Positions 25,867 to 35,303 are shown, numbered from the stretch's first letter. The stretch is DNA of 64,000 bases from Shimia thalassica (GCF_001458215.1 NZ_CYTW01000005.1:184049-248048), one strand, 5' to 3'. Notes: generated from the letters alone by a model not told the origin. A program made the numbers and translations.

Positions 25867-26835
25867 ATGTACCAGCATCCAGAACCCGACTATTTGCCCC
25901 CGCGTTTTCTGCGGCCTGCCTTTGTGCAAACGGTTTTGGCAGGCCTGCCTTTGCGCAAACGCGGCACCAGCGCGATGGAGGAGGTGGCACAGCCCCTGAT
26001 GCTGGATTGTGGGGATGGCATTCGAACCACCGCCATGCTTTCAGAGAACCCGCAAGGCCGTGGCACGGTGTTGGTGGTGCATGGGTGGCTGGGGCATGTC
26101 GACTCGACCTATGTGGTGTCGTCGTCACGTTTCCTGTTCGAGCAGGGCTTTTCGGTGATGCGCATCAACCTGTTGGATCACGGCGACACGCTGCATCTGA
26201 ACGAAGGCTTCTTTCATGCCGCACATTTTGTCGAAGTGTTTAATGCGATTGCGCATGCGGCACGGCTGGCGCCGCATGGACCCGTGTCTTTGATGGGCTT
26301 TTCACTGGGGGGCAACTTTGCCCTGCGTGTGGCGCGCCATCTGAAAGACCACCCGATTTCCGAACTGTCGCGCATTTTTGCCATCAGCCCGGTCATCAAT
26401 CCCGGCGTTGTGGGCAAGAAAATCGATGCCGATCCTCTTATCCGTCGCTATTTCCGTCGCAAGCTGCACCGGACGTTTCGCACCAAAGAGGCGGCCTTTC
26501 CGGATCTCTATGATGTGGCCCCAATGGTGGCACAGCCGACGATCACCGGCGCCACAGAGGTCTTTATGCAGCATTACAGCGAATACCCCGATGCGGCGAC
26601 CTACTTCGCAGACTATGCGGTTGGGCTGGGGGATCTGGTCGGGTGCCCCGTTCCGGTCACCGCGATCGGGTCTGTTGATGACCCAATCGTGCCGGGCGAA
26701 GAGTTGGGCACGCTGGTCAAGGATCAGAACCTCGAGATCATCATGACCAACCATGGCGGCCACAACGGTTTCTTCCAAACGCTGATGGGGCCAACCTACT
26801 ATGACGATCTGGTGCTGCGCCGATTGACGGTTTGA
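25867..26835 (+). CDS. YheT-like alpha/beta hydrolase
   Basis: A 322-residue alpha/beta hydrolase of the YheT/Eht1 (COG0429) class. It has VLVVHGWLGHVDST as the oxyanion region, nucleophile elbow GFSLGGN (Ser146), an Asp in GSVDDPIVP, and His in NHGGHNGF close to the C-terminus. The N-terminal YLPPRFLRPAFVQTVLAGLP segment is typical for the family. The physiological ester substrate is unknown. It stands alone on its strand, convergent with the META-domain gene. Confidence 0.92.
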   Translation: MYQHPEPDYLPPRFLRPAFVQTVLAGLPLRKRGTSAMEEVAQPLMLDCGDGIRTTAMLSENPQGRGTVLVVHGWLGHVDSTYVVSSSRFLFEQGFSVMRINLLDHGDTLHLNEGFFHAAHFVEVFNAIAHAARLAPHGPVSLMGFSLGGNFALRVARHLKDHPISELSRIFAISPVINPGVVGKKIDADPLIRRYFRRKLHRTFRTKEAAFPDLYDVAPMVAQPTITGATEVFMQHYSEYPDAATYFADYAVGLGDLVGCPVPVTAIGSVDDPIVPGEELGTLVKDQNLEIIMTNHGGHNGFFQTLMGPTYYDDLVLRRLTV

Positions 26836-26907
26836 CCCGCACCGCGCGGTTTTTCCGAGGAAACGTGTGCGACGATGCCCGATGCCCCGTCGCGCACATC
26901 CGGTGCC

Positions 26908-27654
26908 TTACTTCTGCTTTGCCAAACGCATGACCGTCACGCCGTTTTTGTTGGTCAGCGCAAGGCTCTCTTCGTTCATCACATAACCGGTGACTTTTTC
27001 CAGCTCTTTCAGAACGGTTTTCTCGAGCTTGTCGTAAGGGGCAGGGCAGGCCATCAATGTTCCGGCCATGGGGCCTTTAAAGCTCATGGTCTCGGGGCCG
27101 ACCTCGACGGGGCCACGGAACCTGTTGCAGCCAGCATAGACGCCTACGCCGCCTTCGGCAAAGGTCACGACGGGTTTGATATCCGACACCAGCATCCGGC
27201 CTCCCAGTTCAAAGGCTTCCCATGTTGTTCCGTCAAAGTCCGGGGTTTCCTTGGCGGGCGTTGAGACTTTCTGCATGACCACCTCGACTGTGTTGCCATT
27301 GCCTTGCGTCAGAACAGGATGTGCCGATGTGTTTCGAAACAAGAGTTTGCCTTTGAAGGTCACGGAAGCTTCGATGTTATAGCGCATCCGCTCGTCAATC
27401 AGGGTCGCATCATAGGTCAGCTCAAACGGCTGTGGCACCCGTTTGAGCGACATACGCTGGGACGACATTGTGATCGCAGGCGCATCCGCACGCGACACAT
27501 CAACCAGTTTGACCTCAAGTACCGAGCCGGGAATGACAGCCATACGCTCAAGATATGTTGCCGTGCCCGAAACGGTGTCAGCGGCGGCATAACTGGCCGC
27601 ACCAACAACCCCGCAGGTTGCAAGGGCAGCGGACGCAAGAAACGATTTCAACAT
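26908..27654 (-). CDS. Secreted YbaY/META-domain protein
   Basis: A 248-residue exported protein. It has a signal peptide (residues 1-26, ending ASYAAA), a YbaY-type beta domain (about 30-130, TVSGTATYLERMAVIPGSVLEVKLVDVSRADAPA), then a META/HslJ domain (about 145-240) with TWEAFELGG, GGVGVYAGCNRFRG and a second cysteine in LMACPAP. META domains occur in heat-shock lipoprotein HslJ and are linked to envelope stress. The ATG at 27654 follows AAGGA; a TTG three codons earlier is less likely. The role is inferred only. Confidence 0.88.
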   Translation of the reverse strand: MLKSFLASAALATCGVVGAASYAAADTVSGTATYLERMAVIPGSVLEVKLVDVSRADAPAITMSSQRMSLKRVPQPFELTYDATLIDERMRYNIEASVTFKGKLLFRNTSAHPVLTQGNGNTVEVVMQKVSTPAKETPDFDGTTWEAFELGGRMLVSDIKPVVTFAEGGVGVYAGCNRFRGPVEVGPETMSFKGPMAGTLMACPAPYDKLEKTVLKELEKVTGYVMNEESLALTNKNGVTVMRLAKQK

Positions 27655-27700
27655 ACGGAACAATCCTTTTGTGTAATGTGCGGTGTCATCCAGACGAGGC

Positions 27701-28534
27701 CTAGTTTCCGGTAGGCGGTGCGATCAACAAATCGGTCGGGGGCTCGCGTACCAGTTCGGCGGCAAATCCACCGATCCGGTGCAAAAACAACCCCGAGCGG
27801 GTATGCGCGCCAATGGCCAGCATATCTGGTTTTGTATCCGCAACAGTCTGCATCAAGATACCGCGCAAACCACCTGTGACGATGGTGTGTTCAAAGTTGT
27901 CGTTCTCGGAGGGAACGGTTTCCAACCACTTCGCGGCCTCTGCTTCGGCCTCTTGGCGGACGGCTTTCGCCATTTCAGAGTCCGTATCCCCACCTGTAAG
28001 ACCGGCATAGGGCACATGCAGCGCGTGAATGGCTTTGACCTCGGCCTCAGGCGCAAGGGTCAGCGCCGCATCAACCACTGTCGCACAGGCCCTGGAATAG
28101 CTCACAAGACCCAGCACCGAGGTATAGTCGTGGTCGGCTGATTCCTTGACCAGCAAAACCGGAACGGTGCTGGCTGTCACAATGCGCTCCATCGTTGTTT
28201 CACGCAAACTATCCAGGAATGTGCGGGGACGGTGCAGACCGAGAACAACCAGATCCGCCTCTTTCGCGACCACAAACTGGGTCAGCGCTTCGGTGATATC
28301 ACCCGAGGTTACCGTAACATCATAAGAGGCACCGGTGTTCAGCGCGTCAATCTGAACGGGCAGACGTTCTTCAATCGAAAGCCGCAAAGGACGGGCCAGA
28401 TCATCTGGCATTGCGGCATCCACAATCGAAATCACATGCAGTTGGATGTCATGTTGCTTGGCCAGCAAAAGCGCACGGTGCATCGCGCGATCTGAACGTT
28501 CAGAGAGGTCGGTCGCCACTACTATTGATTTCAT
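27701..28534 (-). CDS. Tandem universal stress protein
   Basis: A 277-residue protein with two UspA domains (1-142 and 150-277). Each begins with a beta strand (KSIVVATDLSERSDRAM; SVLGLVSYSRACATVV). Domain 1 ends LVVLGLHRPRTFLDSLRETTMERIVTASTVPVLLV and domain 2 ends MLAIGAHTRSGLFLHRIGGFAAELVREPPTDLLIA, which keep the G-2x-G-9x-G(S/T) style ATP-binding pattern only loosely. ATG 28534 has GGGAAAGGG upstream. It is divergent from the ABC transmembrane gene. Confidence 0.93.
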   Translation of the reverse strand: MKSIVVATDLSERSDRAMHRALLLAKQHDIQLHVISIVDAAMPDDLARPLRLSIEERLPVQIDALNTGASYDVTVTSGDITEALTQFVVAKEADLVVLGLHRPRTFLDSLRETTMERIVTASTVPVLLVKESADHDYTSVLGLVSYSRACATVVDAALTLAPEAEVKAIHALHVPYAGLTGGDTDSEMAKAVRQEAEAEAAKWLETVPSENDNFEHTIVTGGLRGILMQTVADTKPDMLAIGAHTRSGLFLHRIGGFAAELVREPPTDLLIAPPTGN

Positions 28535-28699
28535 TTCAAAACCCTTTCCCACTAATCAAGCGGTTTGCTCATCCTCAAAGATATGTCATCCGCCGCGATA
28601 TAAAATCCCTTTTTGAAGATTTATGTTCTTTCGTCGGCGCTCTCTTGCCAAGGGGCCGCGTAACTCCCAGTATCGCCTCACTTGTTTCGGAGCAAAGAC

Positions 28700-29608
28700 G
28701 TGTTCAATCTCTATGCCACCATTTGGCGCGTCAGCGGCCGCCAGCAGATTCTCCTGATCCTGATCTCGATGGCCATCGCCGCACTGGCAGCGGTGCCATT
28801 GAACTTTCAAAAGGACATCATTAACGGACTGACCGAAAGCAGCATCGACAAAACCGGGCTGCTTTGGATGTGTGTCTGGATGATGGGCGCGATCTTGTTG
28901 TCGCTCACATTGAAATGGGTGTCGGGCTATCTTTCGAACCTTCTGGGCGAAGACGTCATTCGGCGCATCCGGAACCGTATCATTATCGGCTTTGGCGCCC
29001 ATCCCGACCCCGACGGGGCCGGTGCCGTGGCGACGATGGTCTCGGCCGAGGCCGAAGACCTTGGCAAGTTCACGGGCAGTGCGTTTTCCGAACCCGTGAT
29101 GCAGTTGGGCACCTTGATCAGCGTGATTGGCTTTATTGTTGCGACACAGCCGGGTCTGGGTCTGATTGCACTGTTCATGATTGTCCCGCAGGTGATCGTG
29201 GTGCTTTATACGCAGCGCAGGGTAAACATGCTTATCTCGGAACGCGTTCATGTGCTGCGCCGCGCCACCGCCGAGATTTCCGCGGACACCATCGCAAAGG
29301 TCTCTGATGAAATAGGCGCCGAGTTTGACCGCATTTATGAAACGCGCAAATCGTTGTTCAAATGGAAGCTGTCGACCAAGTTCGTGCTGAGCAGTGTCAA
29401 CGGGGCAGGGACCGTTTCGGTGCTTTTGCTGGGTGGAGGCCTTGTTCTGGTTGGTGAAACGGATGTGGGCACCGTGGTTGCGGCCACGATGGGTCTTGGC
29501 CGTCTTCAGGCCCCGACGGCGTTCCTGATTGCCTTTTACAGACAGGTCAGCGCGACACGGGTCAAATTCGAGCTTTTGCGCGATGCGGCCGGTGTTGTCC
29601 CAAAGTAA
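28700..29608 (+). CDS. Stand-alone ABC transporter transmembrane-domain protein (no nucleotide-binding domain)
   Basis: A 302-residue membrane protein with the six-helix ABC exporter fold: helices near residues 15-35, 56-76, about 130-175 and 240-285. It stops right after the transmembrane domain, and no ATPase domain is encoded in the following 215 bases. The GTG at 28700 has GGAG 7 bases upstream and is preferred over the TTG at 28682. The N-terminus (IWRVSGRQQILLILISM...PLNFQKDIING) aligns with the large ABC/cNMP protein at 60.6 kb, so the two are related. It may act as a half-transporter with a remote partner or have lost transport function. Confidence 0.82.
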   Translation: MFNLYATIWRVSGRQQILLILISMAIAALAAVPLNFQKDIINGLTESSIDKTGLLWMCVWMMGAILLSLTLKWVSGYLSNLLGEDVIRRIRNRIIIGFGAHPDPDGAGAVATMVSAEAEDLGKFTGSAFSEPVMQLGTLISVIGFIVATQPGLGLIALFMIVPQVIVVLYTQRRVNMLISERVHVLRRATAEISADTIAKVSDEIGAEFDRIYETRKSLFKWKLSTKFVLSSVNGAGTVSVLLLGGGLVLVGETDVGTVVAATMGLGRLQAPTAFLIAFYRQVSATRVKFELLRDAAGVVPK

Positions 29609-29823
29609 GCCAATCCGCGACCCAGATGATCTGCGCGCGCCGATCTGTTTCCACGGTGGTGGGGACGGAGCGAAAGACCCGCCATTGCAACCTTTGAGAC
29701 GGATCTACCCGATCCCGCCGACTTGCAGTTTTTTGCCAAGTCGTGCCACCTACCGGCAAGACTATCCAAATTCCCAGAGGTGCCAATCTGTCGTGGCCCC
29801 CTGAAATCGCAGCGAGGTGATCC

Positions 29824-31491
29824 ATGGCCGACACAACCAAAAACAAAGTGAACATTTTGTTCATCATGTACGACCAGCTGCGGTTTGATTATCTGAGCTG
29901 CGCCGGTCATCCGCATTTACACACGCCCAACTTTGATCGGGTGGCGGGAATGGGTGTCAGGTTTACCAACGCCTATGTGCAGTCCCCCATCTGCGGGGCC
30001 TCGCGGATGAGCTTTTATACAGGGCGCTACACCTCTAGCCACGGGGCGCAATGGAACGGGTTCCCCCTGCGTGTTGGCGAACATACCATGGGCGACCACC
30101 TGCGGCGCGAAGGGATGGACTGTTGGCTACTGGGCAAGACCCACATGAAGGCCGACGCTGACGGGATTGCACGTTTGGGGCTTAGTCCCGACAGCGAAAT
30201 CGGCGCCAGACAGGCCGAATGTGGCTTTGATTCATGGATTCGCGATGATGGTTTGTGGGCCGAAGGGCCGGACGGATTCTATGACGAAAAACGGTCGCCC
30301 TATAATGAATACCTCAAATCCAAGGGCTATCCTTCGGAAAACCCGTGGGCGGATTTTGCCAATGCGGGAATCGACGAAAACGGGGACGTCGCCTCGGGGT
30401 GGATGTTCGCCAATGCGGACAAACCCGCCAACATCCGCGAAAAAGACAGCGAAACACCGTGGCTGACCCAAAAGACAATTGAATTCATCGAACAGGCCCG
30501 TGCACCGTGGTGCGCTCACGTCAGTTTTATCAAACCGCATTGGCCCTATATCGTGCCCGCGCCCTATCACGCCATTTATGGCACCAACCATGTGCCACAG
30601 CCCACGCGCCACGAGGTCGAGCAAGACAGCCCCCATCCGGTGTTCGGTGCCTATATGGGTAACAAGATTGCGCAGGCCTTCCAGCGGGAGGATGTCCGGC
30701 AAAAGGTGATCCCCGCCTATATGGGTCTGATCAAACAATGTGATGACCAGCTTGGCGTTCTTCTCGAATATCTGGAAACCAGCGGACGCATGGACAATAC
30801 GATGATTGTGTTGACCTCGGATCATGGCGATTATCTGGGCGATCATTGGCTTGGTGAAAAGGATCTGTTTCACGAACCCAGCGTGAAGGTGCCCATGATC
30901 ATCTACGATCCCCGCCCCGAGGCGGATGCAACGCGCGGCACCACATGCGATGCCTTGGTGGAATCAATTGATCTGGCCGCGACCTTTGTCGAGGTGGCCG
31001 GCGGCAAGGTGCCTGACCACATTATCGAGGGGCGGTCTTTGCTGCCTTGGCTGCGCGGAGAAACCCCGGACTGGCGCGAATTCGCGATCAGTGAATACGA
31101 CTACTCCGCGACGCCCCAATGCGTCAAACTTGGGCTGGAACCCCGCGACGCACGCCTGTTCATGGTGTTCGATGGCCGGTACAAACTGATGCATGCCGAA
31201 GGCGGATTTCGCCCGATGCTGTTTGACCTGCAAGAAGACCCCGAAGAGTTTCACGATCTGGCCAAGGGCGACGCCCACCAAGCTGAAATAGACAGGCTTT
31301 ATGGCTATCTCGCACAGTGGGGCCGGCGTTTGGCACAGCGCGTGACCAAATCCGAAGAGGACATCAAGGCCATGCGCGGACGTTCGTTGCGCAAAGGGAT
31401 TTTGCCGTTTCTTTACGATGGTTCGGAAATACCGGAAGAGCTGACCGAAAACTATCGCGGTCCCGCCCCGAAATCCTATCTCGACACCTAG
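29824..31491 (+). CDS. Sulfatase-family hydrolase (phosphonate monoester hydrolase/arylsulfatase-like)
   Basis: A 555-residue alkaline-phosphatase-superfamily enzyme. The metal-binding N-terminus is NILFIMYDQLRFDYLSC. The active-site motif is C57-G-A-S-R61 in PICGASRMSFYTGR, fitting CxA/PSR with the cysteine to be converted to formylglycine. HVSFIKPHWPY and LTSDHGDYLGDHWLGEKDLFHEPSVKVPMIIYDPR supply the remaining metal ligands. The long C-terminal part and DQLR start resemble phosphonate monoester hydrolase/choline-sulfatase relatives. The product acts on sulfate or phosphonate esters. No signal peptide is visible, so it is cytoplasmic. Confidence 0.9.
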   Translation: MADTTKNKVNILFIMYDQLRFDYLSCAGHPHLHTPNFDRVAGMGVRFTNAYVQSPICGASRMSFYTGRYTSSHGAQWNGFPLRVGEHTMGDHLRREGMDCWLLGKTHMKADADGIARLGLSPDSEIGARQAECGFDSWIRDDGLWAEGPDGFYDEKRSPYNEYLKSKGYPSENPWADFANAGIDENGDVASGWMFANADKPANIREKDSETPWLTQKTIEFIEQARAPWCAHVSFIKPHWPYIVPAPYHAIYGTNHVPQPTRHEVEQDSPHPVFGAYMGNKIAQAFQREDVRQKVIPAYMGLIKQCDDQLGVLLEYLETSGRMDNTMIVLTSDHGDYLGDHWLGEKDLFHEPSVKVPMIIYDPRPEADATRGTTCDALVESIDLAATFVEVAGGKVPDHIIEGRSLLPWLRGETPDWREFAISEYDYSATPQCVKLGLEPRDARLFMVFDGRYKLMHAEGGFRPMLFDLQEDPEEFHDLAKGDAHQAEIDRLYGYLAQWGRRLAQRVTKSEEDIKAMRGRSLRKGILPFLYDGSEIPEELTENYRGPAPKSYLDT

Positions 31492-31639
31492 GCACATCTG
31501 GCTCTGCAGTTTTGGTGTGAAACTCAAGTCCCCGCTTTGGTGTCACGCCAGCGGGGAGGATAACACCCGCACCGCCAAAAATGGCGCGGACAGCGTAAGG
31601 TCCTGACAACTTTGTGGATTTTGCGATGTTCGGGAAAAG

Positions 31640-31714
31640 TGGCAGCCCGTAGGGGAATCGAACCCCTCTTTCCAGGTTGAAAACCTGGCGTCCTAACCGA
31701 TAGACGAACGGGCC
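31640..31714 (-). tRNA. tRNA-Glu (anticodon TTC), copy 1
   Basis: The minus strand starts GGCCCGTTCGTCTATCGG and has the anticodon arm CCAGGTTTTCAACCTGG (anticodon TTC), the T arm GAGGGGTTCGATTCCCCT, and an encoded 3' CCA. The 75 bases fold as a normal glutamate tRNA with a terminal G-U pair. Confidence 0.97.
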
Positions 31715-31761
31715 ACTTGAACCAAAAGTTCAGGGGTTTCCGAGTATGGAAACAGCTTCGG

Positions 31762-31836
31762 TGGCAGCCCGTAGGGGAATCGAACCCCTCTTTCCAGGTT
31801 GAAAACCTGGCGTCCTAACCGATAGACGAACGGGCC
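31762..31836 (-). tRNA. tRNA-Glu (anticodon TTC), copy 2
   Basis: Identical to the first copy over all 75 bases including CCA, and 47 bases upstream of it in transcription order. The flanks differ. This is a tandem gene duplication, probably cotranscribed. Confidence 0.97.
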
Positions 31837-31963
31837 ATTCCGAAGCGTGAGGCGGTATTTATGCAAAGCGCTTGATGTGCGCAAGCAGAAATTTCAGAGT
31901 CTTGAAAAATAATTGCGGGCGCTTCCCGCAGGGCCCGTCAGGGCGCATAAAACACGGTGTTTC

Positions 31964-33706
31964 CTAGGCCGGAGCAGCATCTTCCAGACGCAGCTGAACA
32001 TTGCGGCGGCCGCCCCATTCGTTGATTTCCAGACGACCGGCAAGGTGGAACCGTGCGCCATTGTGATTCTGCAGGGCAGGACCCAGCGCTGTATCAAAAG
32101 CCCCGAAACAAATGGAATCGATGCGCACGCCCAAACCGTCTCCGAATGTCATCTTGAGGTGGCTGTCCCCGATGCGTTTTGCAAACAGGATTTCAACGTC
32201 CGGAAATACGAAACGCGGGGCAGGGGCACCCGCACCAAAAGGACCCGCCTTTTCGATATCCTCGATCAGCTCGATCCGCGCCGCCGTCGGCATCAGCATA
32301 CCGTCCAGTTTCAAATCGGCAGGGCCACCCTGTCCGGCCCCCTGTTTTTCCAGAAGCTCGCTCAGGCGCGCCATAGCCGGTTCGAGCATATCTCGTGCAA
32401 CCGTCAGACCGGCGGCCATCTTGTGCCCCCCGCCCTTGATCAGCAGACCCTCGGCCGCCAGTTTCTGGATCGAGGCCCCAAGGTCTACGCCCGAAACAGA
32501 ACGCCCCGAGCCTTTGCCTTCCGCGTCATCCAGCCCGATCACGACCGCAGGACGGTTTGTCGCCTCTTTGAGACGGCTTGCGACAATGCCGACAACACCG
32601 GGATGCCAGCCTTCACCAGCGGCCCAGACCAACGGCGCGTCAAGACCGCGTTCTTCGGCCTGATCAAGGGCTGCGGCACGCACCGAGGCTTCGATATCGC
32701 GCCGTTCGGTGTTCAGGGCATCCAGACGTTCGGCCAAGGCTGCGGCCTCGTGTGGGTTGTCCGTGGCCAAAAGCCGTGCACCCAGATCGGCCTGACCGAT
32801 GCGTCCTCCGGCGTTGACACGTGGCCCCAGCAGAAACCCCAGATGATAGGTGTTGGGGGCGGTCTCCATGCGCGAGACATCCGACAGCGCCACAATGCCA
32901 ACCCGTTCCCGTCGGGCCATCACCTTGAGCCCCTGTCGCACCAAGGCGCGGTTCACACCGATCAGGGGCGCAACATCGGCAACAGTGCCAAGGGCCACGA
33001 GATCCAGCATGGCCATGAGGTCTGGTCCCTTGGCGCCGGAGTCGCGCATCTGACGGTTCACTTCAACCAGCATCAGGAAAACAACCGCCGCCGCACAAAG
33101 GTGCGCGAGGTCGCCGGTCTCGTCCTGCCGGTTGGGGTTCACCACGGCCAAGGCCGGTGGCAGGGTTTCCCCACCAAGGTGGTGATCCAGCACCAGCACA
33201 TCAGCCCCTTTTGCGGCCGCGATTGGCCCATGGGACAGAATTCCGCAATCGACACAGACAATCAGGTCATGCGCTTGTGCCAAAGCTTCCATCGCGGCTT
33301 CGTTCGGGCCATAGCCCTCGTCGATGCGATCCGGAATATAGAGCGTCGACGCAACGCCCATCTGGCGCAGCCACGTCATCAACTGGGCCGCAGAGGTGCC
33401 ACCATCCACATCGTAATCGGCAAAAATCGCAATCCGCTCGCGGTTCCTGACGGCCTGAAGGAAACGGGTGGCGGCCTTTTCCATATCTTTCAGGGATCGC
33501 GGGTCGGGCAGCAGATCCGCCAGCTTCGGGTCCAGAAACGAGGCGGCGTTCATTGCATCCACGCCACGGCGCGCCAGAACCTGACACAATGCCGGGGGCA
33601 GGGTGGTGTCCTGCGCCAAGAGTTCCGCTGCGCGGTTGGTCTCGATTGAGGGCCCCACCCAGCGCCGTCCGCTGAGCGAGGTTGAAACATCCAGATAGTC
33701 GCTCAT
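31964..33706 (-). CDS. recJ: Single-stranded-DNA-specific exonuclease RecJ
   Basis: A 580-residue DHH-family 5'-3' exonuclease for RecF-pathway recombination and mismatch repair. Motif I is DYDVDG (residues 97-102) and motif III is the DHH at 174-176, followed by NPNRQDE. The DHHA1 domain has the GGGHKMAAGLTV motif, and an OB-like C-terminal domain completes the usual length. Its start codon overlaps the stop of the isochorismatase gene by 4 bases, so the two are translationally coupled. Confidence 0.97.
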   Translation of the reverse strand: MSDYLDVSTSLSGRRWVGPSIETNRAAELLAQDTTLPPALCQVLARRGVDAMNAASFLDPKLADLLPDPRSLKDMEKAATRFLQAVRNRERIAIFADYDVDGGTSAAQLMTWLRQMGVASTLYIPDRIDEGYGPNEAAMEALAQAHDLIVCVDCGILSHGPIAAAKGADVLVLDHHLGGETLPPALAVVNPNRQDETGDLAHLCAAAVVFLMLVEVNRQMRDSGAKGPDLMAMLDLVALGTVADVAPLIGVNRALVRQGLKVMARRERVGIVALSDVSRMETAPNTYHLGFLLGPRVNAGGRIGQADLGARLLATDNPHEAAALAERLDALNTERRDIEASVRAAALDQAEERGLDAPLVWAAGEGWHPGVVGIVASRLKEATNRPAVVIGLDDAEGKGSGRSVSGVDLGASIQKLAAEGLLIKGGGHKMAAGLTVARDMLEPAMARLSELLEKQGAGQGGPADLKLDGMLMPTAARIELIEDIEKAGPFGAGAPAPRFVFPDVEILFAKRIGDSHLKMTFGDGLGVRIDSICFGAFDTALGPALQNHNGARFHLAGRLEINEWGGRRNVQLRLEDAAPA

Positions 33707-34266
33707 GTCAGGGCCTCGAGTATCGCGTCTGTGCTATCAGCGCGGCAAAATTCGCCATGAAGCATCGAGACTTCTGCGCGGTGAATGTCATCAGCAGTCA
33801 TTTTGGGTGCCCCGTCGCTCCAGCTGTTGTCGGCGTGGGTCTCGAATGCGGCACAGGCATCATGCGCCAGCCATGTATCAAACCCGAGGTTGGCCGCCAT
33901 GCGCACAGAGGTCGAAATACACTGAGGTGTCGACAGCCCCGCAATCACCACACCCGTCACGCCGGCCTTGCGCAGATCACTTTCTAACGCGGTGCCGATG
34001 AAGGCAGAGTTGGTCTGTTTGGAATACACAGGTTCACCGTCGCGCGGCGCCACGATCGCCTTGATCTTCGTGCCGCCGTTGTCGGGATGCAGTGGCGAGG
34101 TGGCGCGCGTAGACAGGTGATACACATGAAAAAGCGGCGCGCCTGCGTCCCGAAACCGGGACAAAAGGCGCGCCGCATTATGTTCAGCGTCCGGATTGTT
34201 ACGCGCGCCCCAAAGGGGACTGTCCATCCCTTCCTGAATATCAATCAGGATGAGAGCGCGCGACAC
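33703..34266 (-). CDS. Isochorismatase-family cysteine hydrolase
   Basis: A 187-residue cysteine hydrolase of the nicotinamidase/isochorismatase superfamily. The triad is Asp9 (LILIDIQEGM), Lys83 (YSKQTNSAF) and Cys116 (LSTPQCISTS), with the non-proline cis-peptide region VVIAGLSTP. The substrate cannot be predicted. It lies between glpX (3 bases upstream) and recJ (overlapping), in what appears to be one minus-strand operon. Confidence 0.92.
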   Translation of the reverse strand: MSRALILIDIQEGMDSPLWGARNNPDAEHNAARLLSRFRDAGAPLFHVYHLSTRATSPLHPDNGGTKIKAIVAPRDGEPVYSKQTNSAFIGTALESDLRKAGVTGVVIAGLSTPQCISTSVRMAANLGFDTWLAHDACAAFETHADNSWSDGAPKMTADDIHRAEVSMLHGEFCRADSTDAILEALT

Positions 34267-34269
34267 GGA

Positions 34270-35235
34270 TTATTCCACCGGAGTGCGGTATACGATACGA
34301 CGCACCGAACCGGTTTTCGAACGCATGATCAGTGTTTCTGTTGTGACCCAGCCGGGCTCGGTCTTGATGCCTTCAACCAGCGACCCTTGGGTCACGCCGG
34401 TGGCGGCAAAGATCACGTCTTCGGTGACCATGTCGTCACGGCTGTAGATGCGGTCCAGATCGGTGATGCCTGCTTTTGCAGCACGGCCACGCTCGTCGTC
34501 GTTGCGGAACAACAGGCGCCCCCAGATTTGACCACCCATACATTTCAACGCCGATGCCGCCAGAACACCTTCGGGTGCCCCGCCAGAGCCCATATACATG
34601 TCGATGCCGGTGATTTCGGCTTCTGCACAGTGCATCACGCCTGCAACGTCACCGTCTGTGATCAGACGGATCGCCGCGCCGGTTGAACGGACTTCTGCAA
34701 TCATGTCTTCGTGGCGTGGACGCTCGAGAATACAAACCGTGATGTCAGACGCGTCACAGCCTTTGGCTTTGGCCAGCGCTTCAACACGTTCTTTCGGGCT
34801 CATGTCCAGCGATACGACGTCTTTTTCAAAGCCCGGGCCGATGGCCAGCTTGTCCATGTATACGTCAGGTGCGTGAAGCATCGACCCACGAGGACCCATC
34901 GAGATAACGGTCAGGGCGTTGGGCATATCTTTTGCGGTCAGGGTTGTGCCTTCCAGCGGGTCCAGCGCGATGTCAACGCCGGGGCCGTTTCCGGTGCCAA
35001 CTTCTTCGCCGATGAACAGCATTGGCGCTTCGTCGCGCTCGCCTTCGCCGATAACAACGACACCAGCAATATCAAGCAGGTTCAGCTGGTCGCGCATGGC
35101 GTTGACCGCTGCTTGGTCTGCGGCTTTTTCGTCGCCACGGCCAACAAGCTTGGCCGAGGCCAATGCGGCTTGCTCGGCAACACGGGCGAGGCCCAACGAC
35201 AACATTCGATCCTGAAATTCAGCTTTGGTCGACAT
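34270..35235 (-). CDS. glpX: Class II fructose-1,6-bisphosphatase
   Basis: A 321-residue GlpX-type, Li+-sensitive phosphatase for gluconeogenesis. The metal/phosphate motifs GEGERDEAPMLFIGEEVG and DIALDPLEGTT are intact, as are GPRGSMLHAPDVYMDK and GSGGAPEGVLAA. AAGGA precedes ATG 35235; the frame continues upstream without a match to the family. It heads a probable operon with the isochorismatase and recJ genes. This enzyme also serves as sedoheptulose-bisphosphatase in some relatives. Confidence 0.97.
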   Translation of the reverse strand: MSTKAEFQDRMLSLGLARVAEQAALASAKLVGRGDEKAADQAAVNAMRDQLNLLDIAGVVVIGEGERDEAPMLFIGEEVGTGNGPGVDIALDPLEGTTLTAKDMPNALTVISMGPRGSMLHAPDVYMDKLAIGPGFEKDVVSLDMSPKERVEALAKAKGCDASDITVCILERPRHEDMIAEVRSTGAAIRLITDGDVAGVMHCAEAEITGIDMYMGSGGAPEGVLAASALKCMGGQIWGRLLFRNDDERGRAAKAGITDLDRIYSRDDMVTEDVIFAATGVTQGSLVEGIKTEPGWVTTETLIMRSKTGSVRRIVYRTPVE

Positions 35236-35303
35236 GAAAACAATCCTTGAAGATAGGTATTTTGACAAAAGGGTTTAGACGCCTGCGCCCTTGGGCACAA
35301 GCA

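Noticed and set aside
26841..26854. ACCGCGCGGT followed by TTTT after the YheT-like gene as a terminator
   Set aside because: The palindrome leaves no room for a loop; the stem would be only three pairs, too weak to call.
31913..33649. A 578-codon plus-strand frame opposite recJ
   Set aside because: RecJ motifs on the minus strand are complete, so the plus frame is a shadow.
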